Made by a program: the position numbers and the translations under genes | Assembly: GCA_946965045.2 (NCBI GenBank) | Contig: OX337228.1 | Coordinates: forward strand, 2,108,001 to 2,172,000 | Reading direction: 5' to 3' | DNA length: 64,000 nucleotides | From: Epithemia pelagica | Taxonomy: Eukaryota; Bacillariophyta; Bacillariophyceae; Surirellales; Surirellaceae | In this document: positions 1 through 12,180 of the stretch, in pieces | How the letters are laid out: each line of letters starts with the position of its first letter | Position numbering within the stretch: the stretch's first letter is position 1 | Notes under the pieces: generated by a model | What the model was told of the DNA's origin: nothing | The model's database searches: none | Seen by the model: the letters and a program-made list of their open reading frames with translations, nothing else

Positions 1-91
1 ATTTTGTTTCATCCGAATAGTGTGATGGCAATGGCATTACTAGATTAACCAAACTTCATTTTGTCGGTACTCCTTCATTGTTTCCCTAGCC

Positions 92-2082
92 ATGTCCATT
101 CAGTCAGATCAACGAGCACAGACACAACGACCAGCAGTGAAGCTGCCTCAAGTCATTGCTTTCATGCTGGTCAGCTGGCGTATCTTTGTCGCTTCTCTGG
201 TCGGACCTGTAACTGTGGCGGTTTTCCCTCTTGTCGTTCTCCTCATGGGATGGATTTCGACAAGTACAAATGGACTGCTGACCCTACTACTTTGGCTCAG
301 CTTTTATACTGGATTCACTCTGGTGGTTCGTCGCATGACACCGACGAAAAAAGATTATGATGATTGCATGGCCAGGTTATCATCACGGTACCTGTTTCAA
401 TCATTTTTGCTGACAATCCTTGTCATTCGATTTTTCGTCTTCCCACTGAGTGAAACATTGGGGGTCTCCATTGCTTGGTATCCCGATGTTTTTTCTTTTT
501 TCCGGTTTTCTACAACTCTATTGGTCATAGAACTATCAGTGATTGCTCGATACATCGGACCTCAGTCTATTAGTGAGTGCGGCATTGTCAATCTACAGAC
601 ACTCGTGGCCATTCTGCCCACTCACCCTTCCTGCCTCTTGCGTTCACAGTGCGATGCTCCTCGTTCCCACTTGCGTCGAGTCCACTAGTTTCTTTCTTGA
701 GGTTTATAGTCAAACAAGCCATCGACGTGTTTCTTCCACCGACACACATCAATAAGCATGCTTCAACAGGTTTTCTGCCGGGTTCCTCGTCACGTTGGCG
801 TGGACGCCGTTTTCGATATCCGTCATTCTTGACATTCATCGCCCATACGATCATTGCAATCTTCTCTGGATTCGCTCTATTTTATGGTGGTTTTGTGTTT
901 GAGAACAACAGGCCGATTGGCTTTGCACTGGCCAGTAGTATATTCACAATGCTTCTTCCCCTAGCTTGGTTTGTGGCATGGGATGATCATGAGCTAGATC
1001 CCTGTCTCTATAGTGGGGGAATGGAGAGAACATACATCAATGTGTGCTTTCGGCTGTTTCGTGGTGCTTTGGTTTCCTCGGCAATGGCTATTGGAATGAC
1101 GTTTGTCACTGTCTATCTCTCCAACCAATCGTTTCCCGACAATTGGGCACTGATGAGTGGTCGTCTTTTCGTTTCTCTTCTTCTTCTCAGCCTCTGGAGT
1201 TTTCTTTTTGATGACATGCTGAGGCGAATCATATTGTTCGAGACAAATTTTGAGGAAGATGTAGGCACAACGATTCGCTGTCTAATTGAAAATGAAACTA
1301 TTTCAGAAAGGGCATTGTCGACCGGGGCCCAAGGAGCGATGGGGCTACATCAAACTCACCTTGTCGAGGCTCTAATCACGGACATGGGAATCCACTTAAC
1401 GACGAGAGTTGAGAATCAAGTTGAGTGTCCATTGGAACAGGATGTTTTACGATTCCTCATTTTACGGGCAATGGGTGGTGGTGGCGGCGACAAGAAGTTT
1501 TCCTCTATCGAGTCTTTGTGGATTCCTGACCGACAACGAGAAAATATTTACAAATATGTGGTTGCAAACTATTCCTCCACTGCATTTCTGTTTGGGCAGC
1601 ATCGCACTCATATTCTTATTCGGGGCCTTTGTGTGTTTGCCGGAGGGCTTGGCGAGGCACTCCGTCTCGCTTCTGAGAAGCAAGTCTTCCGCTTCAGAGA
1701 AGAGCGTTGGACTGTTCCTCCGGCAATGATTACCGAAATGCAGTTTACTGTTCGGGCCCTCTTACGAATATTACATGTCGTTTCAACTTGCTCAGGCCAG
1801 TCTAGCTCTGTCCAACTCAGTATACTTGTACCTGAGGTGGTGACAGCCCTCTTTCGACTTCGCAGTGGAATATACTCGATGAAGGGCGTGAATAATGGAG
1901 AAGCATCCAATTTTCAAGCAAATGCCATGCTGTCTTTACGACTGGACGAGATTGTGGAGCAGTGCGATAACGCAGCAGTTCTTGTTTGGTCAACTCAATC
2001 CAACACTACAGAAAGTATCCGCACGCTCCCAGTGGACAAGATGACGGCCCAGTGGCTACAGATGTGCGTTTCCGGCTCGTAA
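92..2082 (+). CDS. Multi-pass membrane protein, candidate NDC1-family nucleoporin
   Basis: Two exons (92-572 and 650-2082) joined by a 77-nt GT-AG intron (573-649, phase 1) give 637 aa, close to the usual NDC1 length. The N-terminal half has about six to seven hydrophobic segments (roughly residues 21-54, 61-79, 101-119, 138-155, 218-243, 252-272, then two more). The C-terminal half is soluble and helical and includes an IRGLCVFAGGLGEAL stretch and a VPEVVTALFRLRSGIYS stretch. Known: NDC1 anchors the nuclear pore complex with an N-terminal membrane bundle and a helical C-terminal domain, including similar conserved blocks. The topology and C-terminal blocks suggest this family, but similarity is weak by eye. 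Stop codons face the convergent fluoride exporter gene 101 nt away. Alternative: an unrelated diatom membrane protein. Confidence 0.5.
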
Positions 2083-2183
2083 GTTCAATCATCGCACCAC
2101 AATGCATCTCCTGAAGAAAACCAGATTCCACGGACTCATAACGATAAATAGTAGTCGAAAACTGTTGTCCATGCTTGGAGTAA

Positions 2184-3687
2184 TCATGAGCGAACAACAG
2201 GACTGAAAACAACAATACCGAGCACCATTGCAACCAACAAGGAACCTAGGGCGTACGTCAGAGATCGTCCATTTCCTTGAAACAGAAACATTTCTTTCAC
2301 CATGGTTGATACCGTGCTCAGACTGCCAGCAAACCCGACTTTTATTGCAGGTACCACAGATGACGACCAGGGAGTGTCAAAGTCCGCAAGGTATCGTAGG
2401 CTTACTGCGGCAATCAAAGCCGAAACGACAGACGCAACAATGTTTGCTGTCAAAGTTCCCCACGGGATCCACTGAAGCGATGATAGGCAGCCTTTCCTTG
2501 AATTCAGACAACTGAGTTTTAGCCGGACAACAGCACCAATGGACGAGAAAGCAGATGAAAGGACTAGTTCTTGGTAAAAAGCAATGTTGAACTTCAGTGC
2601 CCCAATCAAGAAAGCGGGGATCAACACCGCCAATGAAAGAAGAGGGAGAACAATACCAATGTGCCAGTAGTTTGTGTTGTCGTTCCGCGAACAAGAACTA
2701 TCATGAGGAGAATCGGGTGGTTGATCCTGTGGCTGTGGGCCGAGTATTCGCCCTTTGTTTTTGACGTTGCTTATTCTACCAGGGAATAAGCGGAGCCACT
2801 CATGAGTGTGGTACCCCATAATGTATGAGGAAACTGCTGCACACAGGCCAATTACGTATCCAAACAAAGCAGTGACTACCTGTGGTCCCAACACGGTGAA
2901 AGTGCCGTCCATCATATGAACCATTTGCGTGTTCCATGATGCGACTGTTCAACAATAGAAAAATGTAAGAGAAAGAAAAAGTATTGAAGTACATACTCGT
3001 ATGTCTCGTCAAGCACTTACAGCTTGTGAGAGTGCCACAAAATCCGATCCTTAACCCTTCAATCAAAGCCTTGTTGCGTTGAAAGGAGTGATTAGGATGC
3101 AGCCATGGAAATGGAAGATTCAGTGAATGTGGATTTGTTATGACTCCAAGGAGAAAGCACCCAAGCATGTTGGCCGGCAGGTCCAGAAACAATGCTCCTC
3201 CTGTCTGAAGCGTTGTTCCACTTGTGGTTACACATACTCGAGAGAAGAACGGTGAAAAGATATCGTCCGGTGTTTCATATCCTTCGTCACAGTCCGCCCC
3301 GAATAATCGCCCAATGAAAACTCTACCTATACATCCCAGTATTCCATAGAGGGCAACAAGTGGTATAACCCAGTAACTTGTCTCCCTGGTTACACAACCG
3401 GTTGAGGTGCGTTGATTCTCCAAGTCAACAGAGGAAGATTCATCACGCAGACGATTCGACAGAGCCTCACTCTCAGGAACAACCTGTGTGTCAGAGGAAC
3501 CTTCATCAGAGTCAAAAGTCGACTTGACCTCTATTGGCGATGAAACAGTTGTTGTCGCCTCTGGCCGACTGCGTAGGATGCTAGAGGGACTCTCCAAAGA
3601 TCCAGAAGATTCCCATGACACACCGCCGCGGCAGAAAGCCTTGCTCTGTTCGCCGTCCGAATGAGAGGACAACTGCGTCTCTATCAT
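2184..3687 (-). CDS. FEX: Fluoride exporter, fused two-domain CrcB/FEX protein
   Basis: Exon 1 is 3021-3687 and exon 2 is 2184-2944, with a 76-nt intron (2945-3020, phase 1); the product is 475 aa. Two CrcB/Fluc domains lie in one chain. Domain 1 (about residues 100-230) has NMLGCFLLG and GFCGTLTSFASW, the second motif being completed only by splicing. Domain 2 (about 300-475) has GTLTANIVASVVSAL and GFAGSLSTVSTMVKE. The N-terminal about 90 residues are Ser/Glu-rich and hydrophilic. Known: bacterial Fluc is a dual-topology dimer of single domains, while eukaryotic FEX fuses two domains and expels fluoride at the plasma membrane. A hydrophilic loop (roughly residues 265-300) separates the halves. 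The gene diverges from MCM8 upstream. Confidence 0.9.
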
Positions 3688-4258
3688 CTCATCTCCTTAC
3701 TCTTATATGCTGGAAGCTGGAACTGCAAAGTGTTGCAGAATGAAAAATGAAAAACACAAAACACGGTGGCGAGTGGCGATGCCGAAGCTGGGTGGGGAGT
3801 ACAAGCTTGTAATCGTAATCCTCCAACAACCCAGCAGCAGAAAGAAAAGATATCGTCCGTTGGATCCGTTGAAGTAGAAGATCCATATGGATAAATAGGA
3901 GAGGCAATGATGGAAAATCATTCAGATTGATGTCTGAGTTCCGAGTTGCGACATGCACTTCGTAGGAGTACGAGTCATTCTCTACACTACTATTAATATT
4001 GGAATATTATTTGTACAGTACTTGTAGACTACTTACAATTAAACAATTATTTGTTTCTGGTGTCTCACGTCTCATTCTCACGTCACGATTCACGATGGGA
4101 CAACCGGGATGGCGTGGGCTGGGGGACCAGCACGCGCGTAAATGAAGAAATGCGTCGGAAGCAAATATTACGGCGACGACAATGATGCCGTGCTCCTGCT
4201 TTGATTGGTGGCTCAGAGTCAAGTCCAACTCCAGACAGTGTGAGAAAAGAGGAAGTCA
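3688..4258. other. Intergenic, divergent promoter region
   Basis: This 571-nt stretch separates the starts of the divergent FEX and MCM8 genes, so it must hold both promoters. No gene or clear motif is visible; small open frames here lack start context and family features. Confidence 0.6.
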
Positions 4259-7159
4259 ATGCCAAGAACAAGTCAAATCGTCTCGAATCAGTCCGAGCAA
4301 GATTTCAATCCGGACGAAAGGGATCGATTGAATGCCTTGTGGAGAACCTACTGGAGAGAACTTGTGGACATTCGTCCAACGACGGAACACAAACGAAAGA
4401 TCCCCGGCCCTTCCTACCGCTTTGCTTTCCGACTTCATCGATTTGCTACCGCGGTCCTCCACAAAGCTATTTCTCCTAATGGACAAGGAGGCCCGACGAC
4501 TGATTCAAGCCATGTCAAAAACCCAGATGACTCGTGCTTGAGGGACTTTATATCGTGCGTTGTTGTTGATGGGTCCACAAGCTCAGGTGAAAAATGCCGA
4601 ACTATGAGGCTTCCGTGCAGTGGAAGAACTGTTTTCCCCATTTATTTTCAGGAATTCTCATCGGAATTGAAGGAATTTGAAAATCGCGGCCAGGAACCAA
4701 GTCCAGATTATGTTCGCAAAAACTCTTTCGATGCCTTTCTCTACCATTTATCAGGTCAAGCATTGGCGGTACTTGGATGCTCCCTAGCCTTGGCAACTAC
4801 TTCTGCGGTGATGGGATCACGAACACCGGAATCGACGGAAGGACTCATGGAAGACATTAACCGCTTTGTGGATGGTATTCAATTTGTCGTTCGTTTCCTC
4901 CACGTCGAACCCGCAATCCAAATGATGAATGTCAAAACATGTTTGGTTGGAAAATTTGTTTCCGTGAAAGGGCATATAGTCAAAGCGAGACCCAAACGAT
5001 TGAGACTGGCCACAGCAGACTTTGTTTGCCCCAAGTGTGGAGGTGCTATTACACACGCCTTTGAAGCAGGGCGTTTCTCTACACCAACCTCTTGCCCAAC
5101 CAAAGGCTGTCTTAGCCGGAGCTTCGAAATGTCTAGGGCAACCGCTCGTTACATCAATATACAGGAGCTTCGACTGCAGGAATCACAGGATGAGAGCACT
5201 GCTCATGCTGGTCGCGCTCCTCGTCAACTTGTGGTGGAGGTTGCCCATGATCTCGTCGAATCCTGTCGTCCAGGCGATATGGTTCAGATTGCCGCTACTA
5301 TTGAAGCAGTGAACACGGCTCTCGCGGCAGGACAACGGGGGAAACGAGCAAAGGAGACGAGTACCTATCAACTGTATTTGATCGGGCATTCAATCAGCAC
5401 TCTCTCCCAGAGTAACAATCCCCAAAAGAAGAAAGGTAAATCTCGACAGAAGGTCTACTCTCAGGAACAACTGCAATGCATAACTCAGCTGTGCCATGCT
5501 GACCATCAATACTTTGGGCTGATCGAACGGCGAGCGTTCCCGTTTGACCTCCTGGTGAGAAGTCTATGTCCTTCAATCATTGGTGTAAGTCTGTTTGTGC
5601 TTGTCAATATAGAGTTGAGTTGATACACTCCGTGTTGACGACTTGCCCTTTCCGAATTTACAGCATAATGAAGTGAAAGCAGGCCTTCTTTTATGTCTTC
5701 TCGGGGGTACCCCAAATACAGACAGAAACAACTCGATCCGATCTAACTCGCACATGTTGATTGTGGGAGATCCTGGTATGGGGAAAAGCCAAATGCTTCT
5801 TGCTGCGAATCAACTTGCGGCGAGAAGTGTGTATGTTGGTGGAAATACGTCTAGCACAACAGGTCTAACAGTCACATTGACAAAAGAAGACAAGGGAGGA
5901 CAGTCAGCCATTGAAGCCGGGGCCTTAGTTCTCGCTGATCAAGGAATATGCTGCATCGACGAATTGTAAGGTATCTTGCAGCAACACTATGAAGTATGCT
6001 TTCTTGTGGTAGTCTCATTACCATTGTTGTTTCTTTTGAAAATCCCAGTGACAAGATGGCCAAGAACCATCAGGATGGACTCCTGGAAGCAATGGAACAA
6101 CAACAAGGTATGTGTTCTTAGATTTCTTGGAATGGTCTTGGAATGACTGAGATGCATGCACTCAACTTTGTGCTGTGTAAGTGTCAATCGCCAAGGCTGG
6201 TGTTGTTGCTTCTTTACCTGCACGCTGCAGCCTTATCGCCGCAGCAAATCCGAAACAAGGGACCTATAACATGGACAAATCGGTCTCGGAAAATCTGAAC
6301 ATGGCAAAACCGATTCTCTCGCGTTTTGATTTGGTGTATATTCTCCGTGATCGCGTCGATTCAAATCTTGATCGTATGGTTTCGAGTAATATTATGAATC
6401 TTTACAGACAGAACCCCTCCTCTCGCGGTGTTACCCACCCGACCCACATGTCTTCAAACTCTGTGCCGACCATGGACGCAGAAAATAGATTGTCTCTTTC
6501 TGACCGTCTAAGTTGGGTCACGGAGATGCAGAAAGAACCACTCCCCGCCGATCTTGTTCGGGACTATATTGCATACGCTAGAGAATACTGCAAGCCCAAG
6601 CTCACACGGGAGGCTGCGGCAGTCCTAAAGAACTACTTTATGGAGCTAAGGTAAATCAGTTAATGTCTCATATTTGTCTGTGTTTCTCTTTCTAACGCTT
6701 TTCTGTTTCCCTCGACGTTTCAGGTATCCTGCCGATGGCCGTCGCAAGGCGGACACTGTTCCAATAACATCCAGACAACTTGAGGCTTTGATACGATTGT
6801 GTCAAGCTAGAGCAAAGGCCTGTCTGCGTGAGCTTTGCCTCGAAGAAGATGCTTTGGACGTAGTTGAATTGATGAAACGGTCCGTCGAGCAAGTCCACAC
6901 AGACGAGGCCGGGGGCATTGATGCAATTCGCGGAGGAGCAGGAGGCATTAGCAACCGGAAAATGAAGAAGGCTTTTCAGAAGGAGTTACTTTCGTTAGTT
7001 GGCGCCAAAGGCGGCGAAGTTTCTCTCGACGACATGCGACGCATAGCAGAACGGGTACACTGTGGTCTTGGGGAATTCCATAATCTTATTGAAGACCTCA
7101 GAACAAACGCCTTTCTTGCGAGAGGAAAGAACGGTACCTACAAAGTTTTATCGACGTAA
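4259..7159 (+). CDS. MCM8: MCM8-type DNA helicase
   Basis: Five exons (4259-5584, 5664-5965, 6049-6107, 6182-6650, 6724-7159) with introns of 73-83 nt encode 863 aa; human MCM8 is 840 aa. A CPKC...C-x4-C zinc finger lies near residues 257-285. Walker A (GDPGMGKSQ) is near 477, Walker B (CCIDEFDKM) near 540 is completed across intron 2, and the arginine finger SRFD follows KPIL. The block GGNTSSTTGLTVTL and the EAMEQQQVSIAKAGVV sensor region resemble MCM8 more than MCM2-7. A winged-helix-like C-terminus (about residues 780-863) is present. Known: MCM8 acts with MCM9 in homologous recombination and crosslink repair in the nucleus. No MCM9 is in the window. Confidence 0.92.
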
Positions 7160-7227
7160 AAATACTCAAATGGTATTTGTCCGTAACTGGTGAAATTTTT
7201 AAGGGCTATATCAATCTATAGTTGCAC

Positions 7228-10200
7228 TTAGAAATTCCCATTATCCTTTTTGTTGCGAGGTGCAGGTAGCCACTGAATCAAGCCTTTCTCGTACCAAACT
7301 GTGTATGCCCAGTCGAAGCCATCGCCTCGTGTGTCAACGAAGTTGGTATACTGAGCGACGGGAATCGCTCCTGGAGCAGATTGGGTTTCTTCCGACCAGG
7401 TCCGTGCCACAACAGGACGGTCCTGCGCAGGGCCATAATTGACAGCCCCTTTGTAGTGAGTTCTCTGACTTGGCTCTCCGTCATCGTACACTCTGCAACC
7501 TTCCCATGACTTCTCATCACCGGATACACGGGACTTGTCATTGGAGAGCCGTGATGGCATTCTGTTTGTCTGAAACCTCTGTGCTTGCGAATGTTGATGA
7601 ATACTCGTTGGAGTGTGTTTCCCCTCAGCACTTGGATGTCGCATGCGATCCATGTTGCTGTTAACGTCGCGACTCTGCTGCGGCAAACTGCTACTATGGG
7701 GAGCCGCTCTGTCCTCCTCTTCCCCATCCAGCTCAAATTGATGCACTGCCACAACCCTGTGGTTGCTAGATGATCCTTCCACTTTGTAGCTTGAGTTCAG
7801 TTTGCGAGATAGAGCGGCACTTTCCTGGAACGGAGCCCGGCCAATCGTAGCTTTTGAAATGTTGTTGTTACGTACATCTCGGGTCCCCAAGTTGTTGGGG
7901 ACTGTCCTGTGACCATTTTCCATTCGAACTACTTGAGATCGACGTGAATCTTGGCTGCTTGTCCTTGATGGCGGCTGATATGATGCTGATCGGGATGAAC
8001 TTTGCGTGTTTCGGTAGTCGACCGAAGCAATTGATCGGCTGGGATTTCGGACTGACCAACTTGCCGCAGCAGCACGACGAGAACGCGATTTAATTTGGGC
8101 ATCACGTGCGGCTCTCATTGAAGCAGCCAATTTCCGCGCTCGCCATCCTCTTACCACACATTGGATAATCAGCGCACAAAGAAGTTCGTTGTAACGCACC
8201 CAGCAAAAGTGCATCCTCCAGGCACTTTGTATACGGGTCGCGGATATATCCCCAATCTCCTGGGATCTTCTCCAATAAAGATCTTCAGTAGCCCGACGGG
8301 CAATGAAGCCTCTTGCCGTGGATTGGATCAATATTGCGTATGCAAGTAAGTAAGCTACTCTCTCTCGGGCAATACACTTGCGCCAAACGGATTGAACCTT
8401 CACGATTCGATATCGGTCATAATGGAAATTCATCCGACAAACATAACCTCTAAAAATTCTCTGAATTGCTGTTGCACAGAAAAGATCAACGTTGAGGCAA
8501 TCCCTGGCCCAAAACCCTCTGAATACGGCTTGAATGGTCACGGCGGCCGCGATGTAAATCGGCATTCCTATGGACTCATCATTTGCTTCTTGGCCGCGTT
8601 GAAGTGAATCTGTGTCGGCATCAATCTGGAATTGCGAAGCGAGTTCTCTATCTCGTTCTTGTTTCAGATAGATGACAAATTCTCGAGCTACGTGCCTTCT
8701 GTATGCTGTTTGAATTACGACAGCTGCAACAGCCTCGATGAACGCCAGACGAGCAGATGCAATGGACTCATTCTGTCAAGAAAAAGGATTTGTAAGTGCA
8801 TGCGAACACGAGAAGTGGTACCAAGACTGACAGCCTACTTACGTCAGTTGATTGCGTTGAACTTTGTTTCTCCTGTTGTTGGTGATGTTCGTATGGTTGA
8901 GACTTTTGACTGCTACTGTTGGCCGACAGGTGTTCCTCCTCAACCCGTTCGTAATCGATTGAGTAGTCCGACCGGTATATGGGGGACACTTCTGACCCGG
9001 TGTCATCAAGAAAAGGTGGTGGGCCCTCTAGTTTGGAGCGTTGATCTGACACATAGTCCCGTCCCTGTTGATTTCGCTTTGCCACCTGCATCCCATGGTT
9101 TGCGGCCTCAAGTGCGGCGTTGGCGTTATCCAAGTAATATCTTATAAACGCAGGGTCTCGAGCATGGGCGGCCCTGTTTGGCAGTAAACACTTGTATTTG
9201 GAATCGCGCAAAATGGACTTGGGAGGTTTTCGCAGATTGTTGGCGGGGTGATCGAGCACAGAAGATGGAGAGACGTCGGAGTTGTGTTGTGGACGCTGTA
9301 GATTTGCATTGTTATTTGGTAAGGCATGCTCGTCCTTGAGAAAAACTGTAGAGTGTTCCAGTTTAGCAGAGAAGCGGACATTTCTGGAAAGAGTGGTTGG
9401 CTCTTCGTCTGCCACCGTCTCTGGGGCTTCTTCTTCAATGCTCTGGCGATTAGCGGACGCCGACGCAACGGAACGTTGCTCGCTGACTCCTCCCATGGCA
9501 TTGGTAGAAAGAAGTGGAAAGGAATATTCATCAATGGAACACGTTTCGTCTTTTCGTTCCAAGTGTTCGTCCTCTACCCACTGGGACGGCGAAGTCGCCG
9601 GAGCGCCTTCTTCACTATTGACAACAACAGGTGGAAGAGGAACCGACGAATAGGGAAGATCGAATGGTTTACTCGATGAGTTGGAATCTGTCACGGTACT
9701 TTCCGCTGTGAGAGACTCCTTTTCATCTATTGATGCCCTTGAATTCACCATCCATCCAAGTGAATGACGGCCCAGAGAGGACGTGGACTTGTTATTCCCA
9801 CCTGTTTCCAGATGATGCTGACTTTTGGATTCTGCTTTGCCACCAATTCGATCTTTTGCATTCGCAGATCGTGATCGGTCGGAAAACACTAAACTTGGAG
9901 GCATATTAACAATTTTGGGTTCTCGTTTCTTTTTCTTCCCCCCTACAAAGCGCTTTTGTCTTTTCTTCGACTCAGACCGTGCTTTCTTGCGTAATAGTTC
10001 CTGCTGACTAGTCCCTGTGTTCACACTTCCCCCGTCTGCTGCCGTTGCGTCACCTCCAAATATGAGAGGAAAGTCTGAAGGTGTCGAGGGTCGCTGACGA
10101 TGTGGAGACGAAATGAGAGCGATTCCGTTGCCTGTAGTTATTCTCTGGCCATGAGACCGACTACTGCTCTCGATAACCCCCGTCCCCTGCGAGACACCTC

Positions 10201-10459
10201 TCACCACTAGTTTGGCAGAGCCCACGCCTCCGCTCGGTGGAAGGGCCCCTCCTCTCTTCATTTGTTGAGGACCGGTCATTCGTATTATATTGTTGTTTGA
10301 GCCGTAGTGCTGTTGTTGATCCATTGTCGCTTGTTCTTCTCTTAGCCTCTCCTTTCTGACACTAGAGCGGTGTCCATAGTAGTACCTGCGAATATCAGGC
10401 GAATCACCTCCGGACCTTGAGGTATTCCTTATTGTCTTTGTCGAGCCTTTCGTTGCCAT
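7228..10459 (-). CDS. IQ-motif protein, predicted calmodulin-binding
   Basis: Exon 1 is 8843-10459 and exon 2 is 7228-8772, with a 70-nt phase-0 intron (8773-8842); the product is 1,053 aa. Seven IQ-type repeats lie in about residues 555-755, for example VTIQAVFRGFWARD, TAIQRIFRGYVCRM, ILIQSTARGFIARR and LIIQCVVRGWRARK. The first repeat (VVIQTAYRRHVARE) is encoded just after the splice. The flanking N-terminal 540 residues and C-terminal 300 residues are Ser/Arg/Gln-rich and probably disordered. Known: IQ motifs bind calmodulin or myosin light chains. No motor, kinase or GAP domain is visible, so a calcium-responsive scaffold is the limit of inference. Confidence 0.85.
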
Positions 10460-11085
10460 TGGCGATCATGAGATGGCAAAAACTTATTTTTTCGTGTTGC
10501 CATGTCCGGCCCTCTCCGTTGTTTCTTGTCTGTATGTGTTTGTTGGGTGGAAGACAACCGCCTTTTTTGGCAGGCGCACCACTATTGCTGCCTATGCGCG
10601 CCACCACAGTTCGTATAACTCCTCCAAACGTATGATTGAATGGCCCCTTATTTCTTATTAGTGTAGATCAAGTCGTCTATTTATGCTGGTGGTGGGAGAA
10701 CCGGAACCAACAAGAAAAAATGAAAGGAAATTTGATTGGCCCTTCACGCAGGCAGGGACACAAAGAGTCGTTTATGAGAAATTTGTTGGTTCTTTTTCGG
10801 GCAAAAAATCGTTGGGATTGGCGTTGGGGCTGAGAAGAGAGAAACCGACCGCAGTGACAACCGCCCTCTCGCTCTCGCCCCTGGGCGCGTCAAAGAAATC
10901 GCTCCAGAAATCGCTAAGACAAGAGCTACTATACCTACCCTTGGCGGGATCATCGGATCTCGTCTGAATATGGAGTAAGAGTATGAAGGAAGCAACTTGT
11001 CTGGGAAACCTCCCTATATGAAATGAAATGAACCTTGCCACGAACAAGCACACAAGCTTTGAGAACCAGCTACAACGTTGCGTCA
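10460..11085. other. Intergenic, no gene seen
   Basis: This 626-nt stretch lies upstream of the IQ gene start and downstream of the hydrolase stop, both on the minus strand. It should hold the IQ gene promoter. Small open frames are present, but none has a coding-like composition or a recognisable motif. Confidence 0.5.
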
Positions 11086-11964
11086 TCAGGATCTCTCATT
11101 GACCCAATCCATGATATCCTTGGCTATCTCCTCAAACAATGGTGAAGGTTCACACATTAATCCATGAAGAGCAGGGTACCTTTTCATCGTCTTGTCCGTG
11201 ACTGGTGCTTTTTCAAAGAGCTCTAGAGAGCCCTCACTGTTCACAACAACATCTTCATCCGCCACGCCTACCCAAAATGGGACACGCACCGAAGTGAAGC
11301 TTACCCGATTGGCCAACGAGACACAGGTATGGGCCGTTCCCACCCGAATCGCCGAGCCTTTGGATGTATAGGCGTCATTTTCACATTCTTCTCTTTTCTT
11401 TGAATCACGATATTGCTTTTCAGCGTTCGTAGAGGACGAGGGAATCAGTCTCCACGTTGATAGCATGGTTGAAAGACCTGCCAGTAAAGATTGCTCGATA
11501 CTGGAAACGGAGAGTTTCAACATAGGAGCTAAGAGAATAATCCCCGCTACTTTGTGGTTGCTGTCACTTTTTTCGTTTTCAGCCAGTTTTTGTGCCACTT
11601 CCAGCGCAATCGTCCCTCCCATGCTGGAACCAGATAAAAGGAGTTTTTTGGGTGTGTATTTCGCAATAGCGTAATTGGCAACTTTGCAGGCATCCTCCAC
11701 AACCACGTCCGCGCTAGGTAAGTACCCTTGCAATCCTGGTGACTTTCCGTGTCCTCTCATATCCGGTGCCAAAACCTTGTACTTGCGATCTGTATCTGAA
11801 GCAAAGACTTCGGCTGCGTATCGAACTGTTGGATACAGTCCATGGGATCCCATACCGTGAAAGATCAATATCAAAGCTTCACCGTCACCGCTGGCATTCC
11901 ACGAATGAATGCAAAACTCATCATGGTCTAACTTGACCATTTCGGAATGAGGAGACTCCATCAT
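11086..11964 (-). CDS. Alpha/beta hydrolase, monoacylglycerol-lipase-like
   Basis: Single exon of 292 aa. The oxyanion region HGMGSHG is at residues 36-42 and the nucleophile elbow G-S-S-M-G puts the catalytic Ser at 114. The acid is probably Asp236 or Asp238 in VADEDVV, and the His is 267 in ALHGLM. DMRGHGKSPG follows strand 4 as in MGLL-type lipases. Known: this family (serine aminopeptidase S33/Hydrolase_4) hydrolyses monoacylglycerols, lysophospholipids or related esters. The substrate cannot be told from sequence. No signal peptide is seen. Either of the first two Met codons could be the start. Confidence 0.85.
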   Translation of the reverse strand: MMESPHSEMVKLDHDEFCIHSWNASGDGEALILIFHGMGSHGLYPTVRYAAEVFASDTDRKYKVLAPDMRGHGKSPGLQGYLPSADVVVEDACKVANYAIAKYTPKKLLLSGSSMGGTIALEVAQKLAENEKSDSNHKVAGIILLAPMLKLSVSSIEQSLLAGLSTMLSTWRLIPSSSTNAEKQYRDSKKREECENDAYTSKGSAIRVGTAHTCVSLANRVSFTSVRVPFWVGVADEDVVVNSEGSLELFEKAPVTDKTMKRYPALHGLMCEPSPLFEEIAKDIMDWVNERS

Positions 11965-12180
11965 GGTGTTCTCGGATTCTGAAATCTCGAGATCTTCAGA
12001 TCATTGCTTGCGAGGCGGGGGGTGACCACCAAACAAGACCGTGAATGAATATTTATCTACCACGACTGAATCTATGTAGGTGAAAGGTGCATCGTTTATC
12101 ACTGGGACTATTTAGGAGTACCACACTCCTAGAACTTTTCAAGTACTCCTTAGGAGAGAGACGAGCAACAACGACGATGT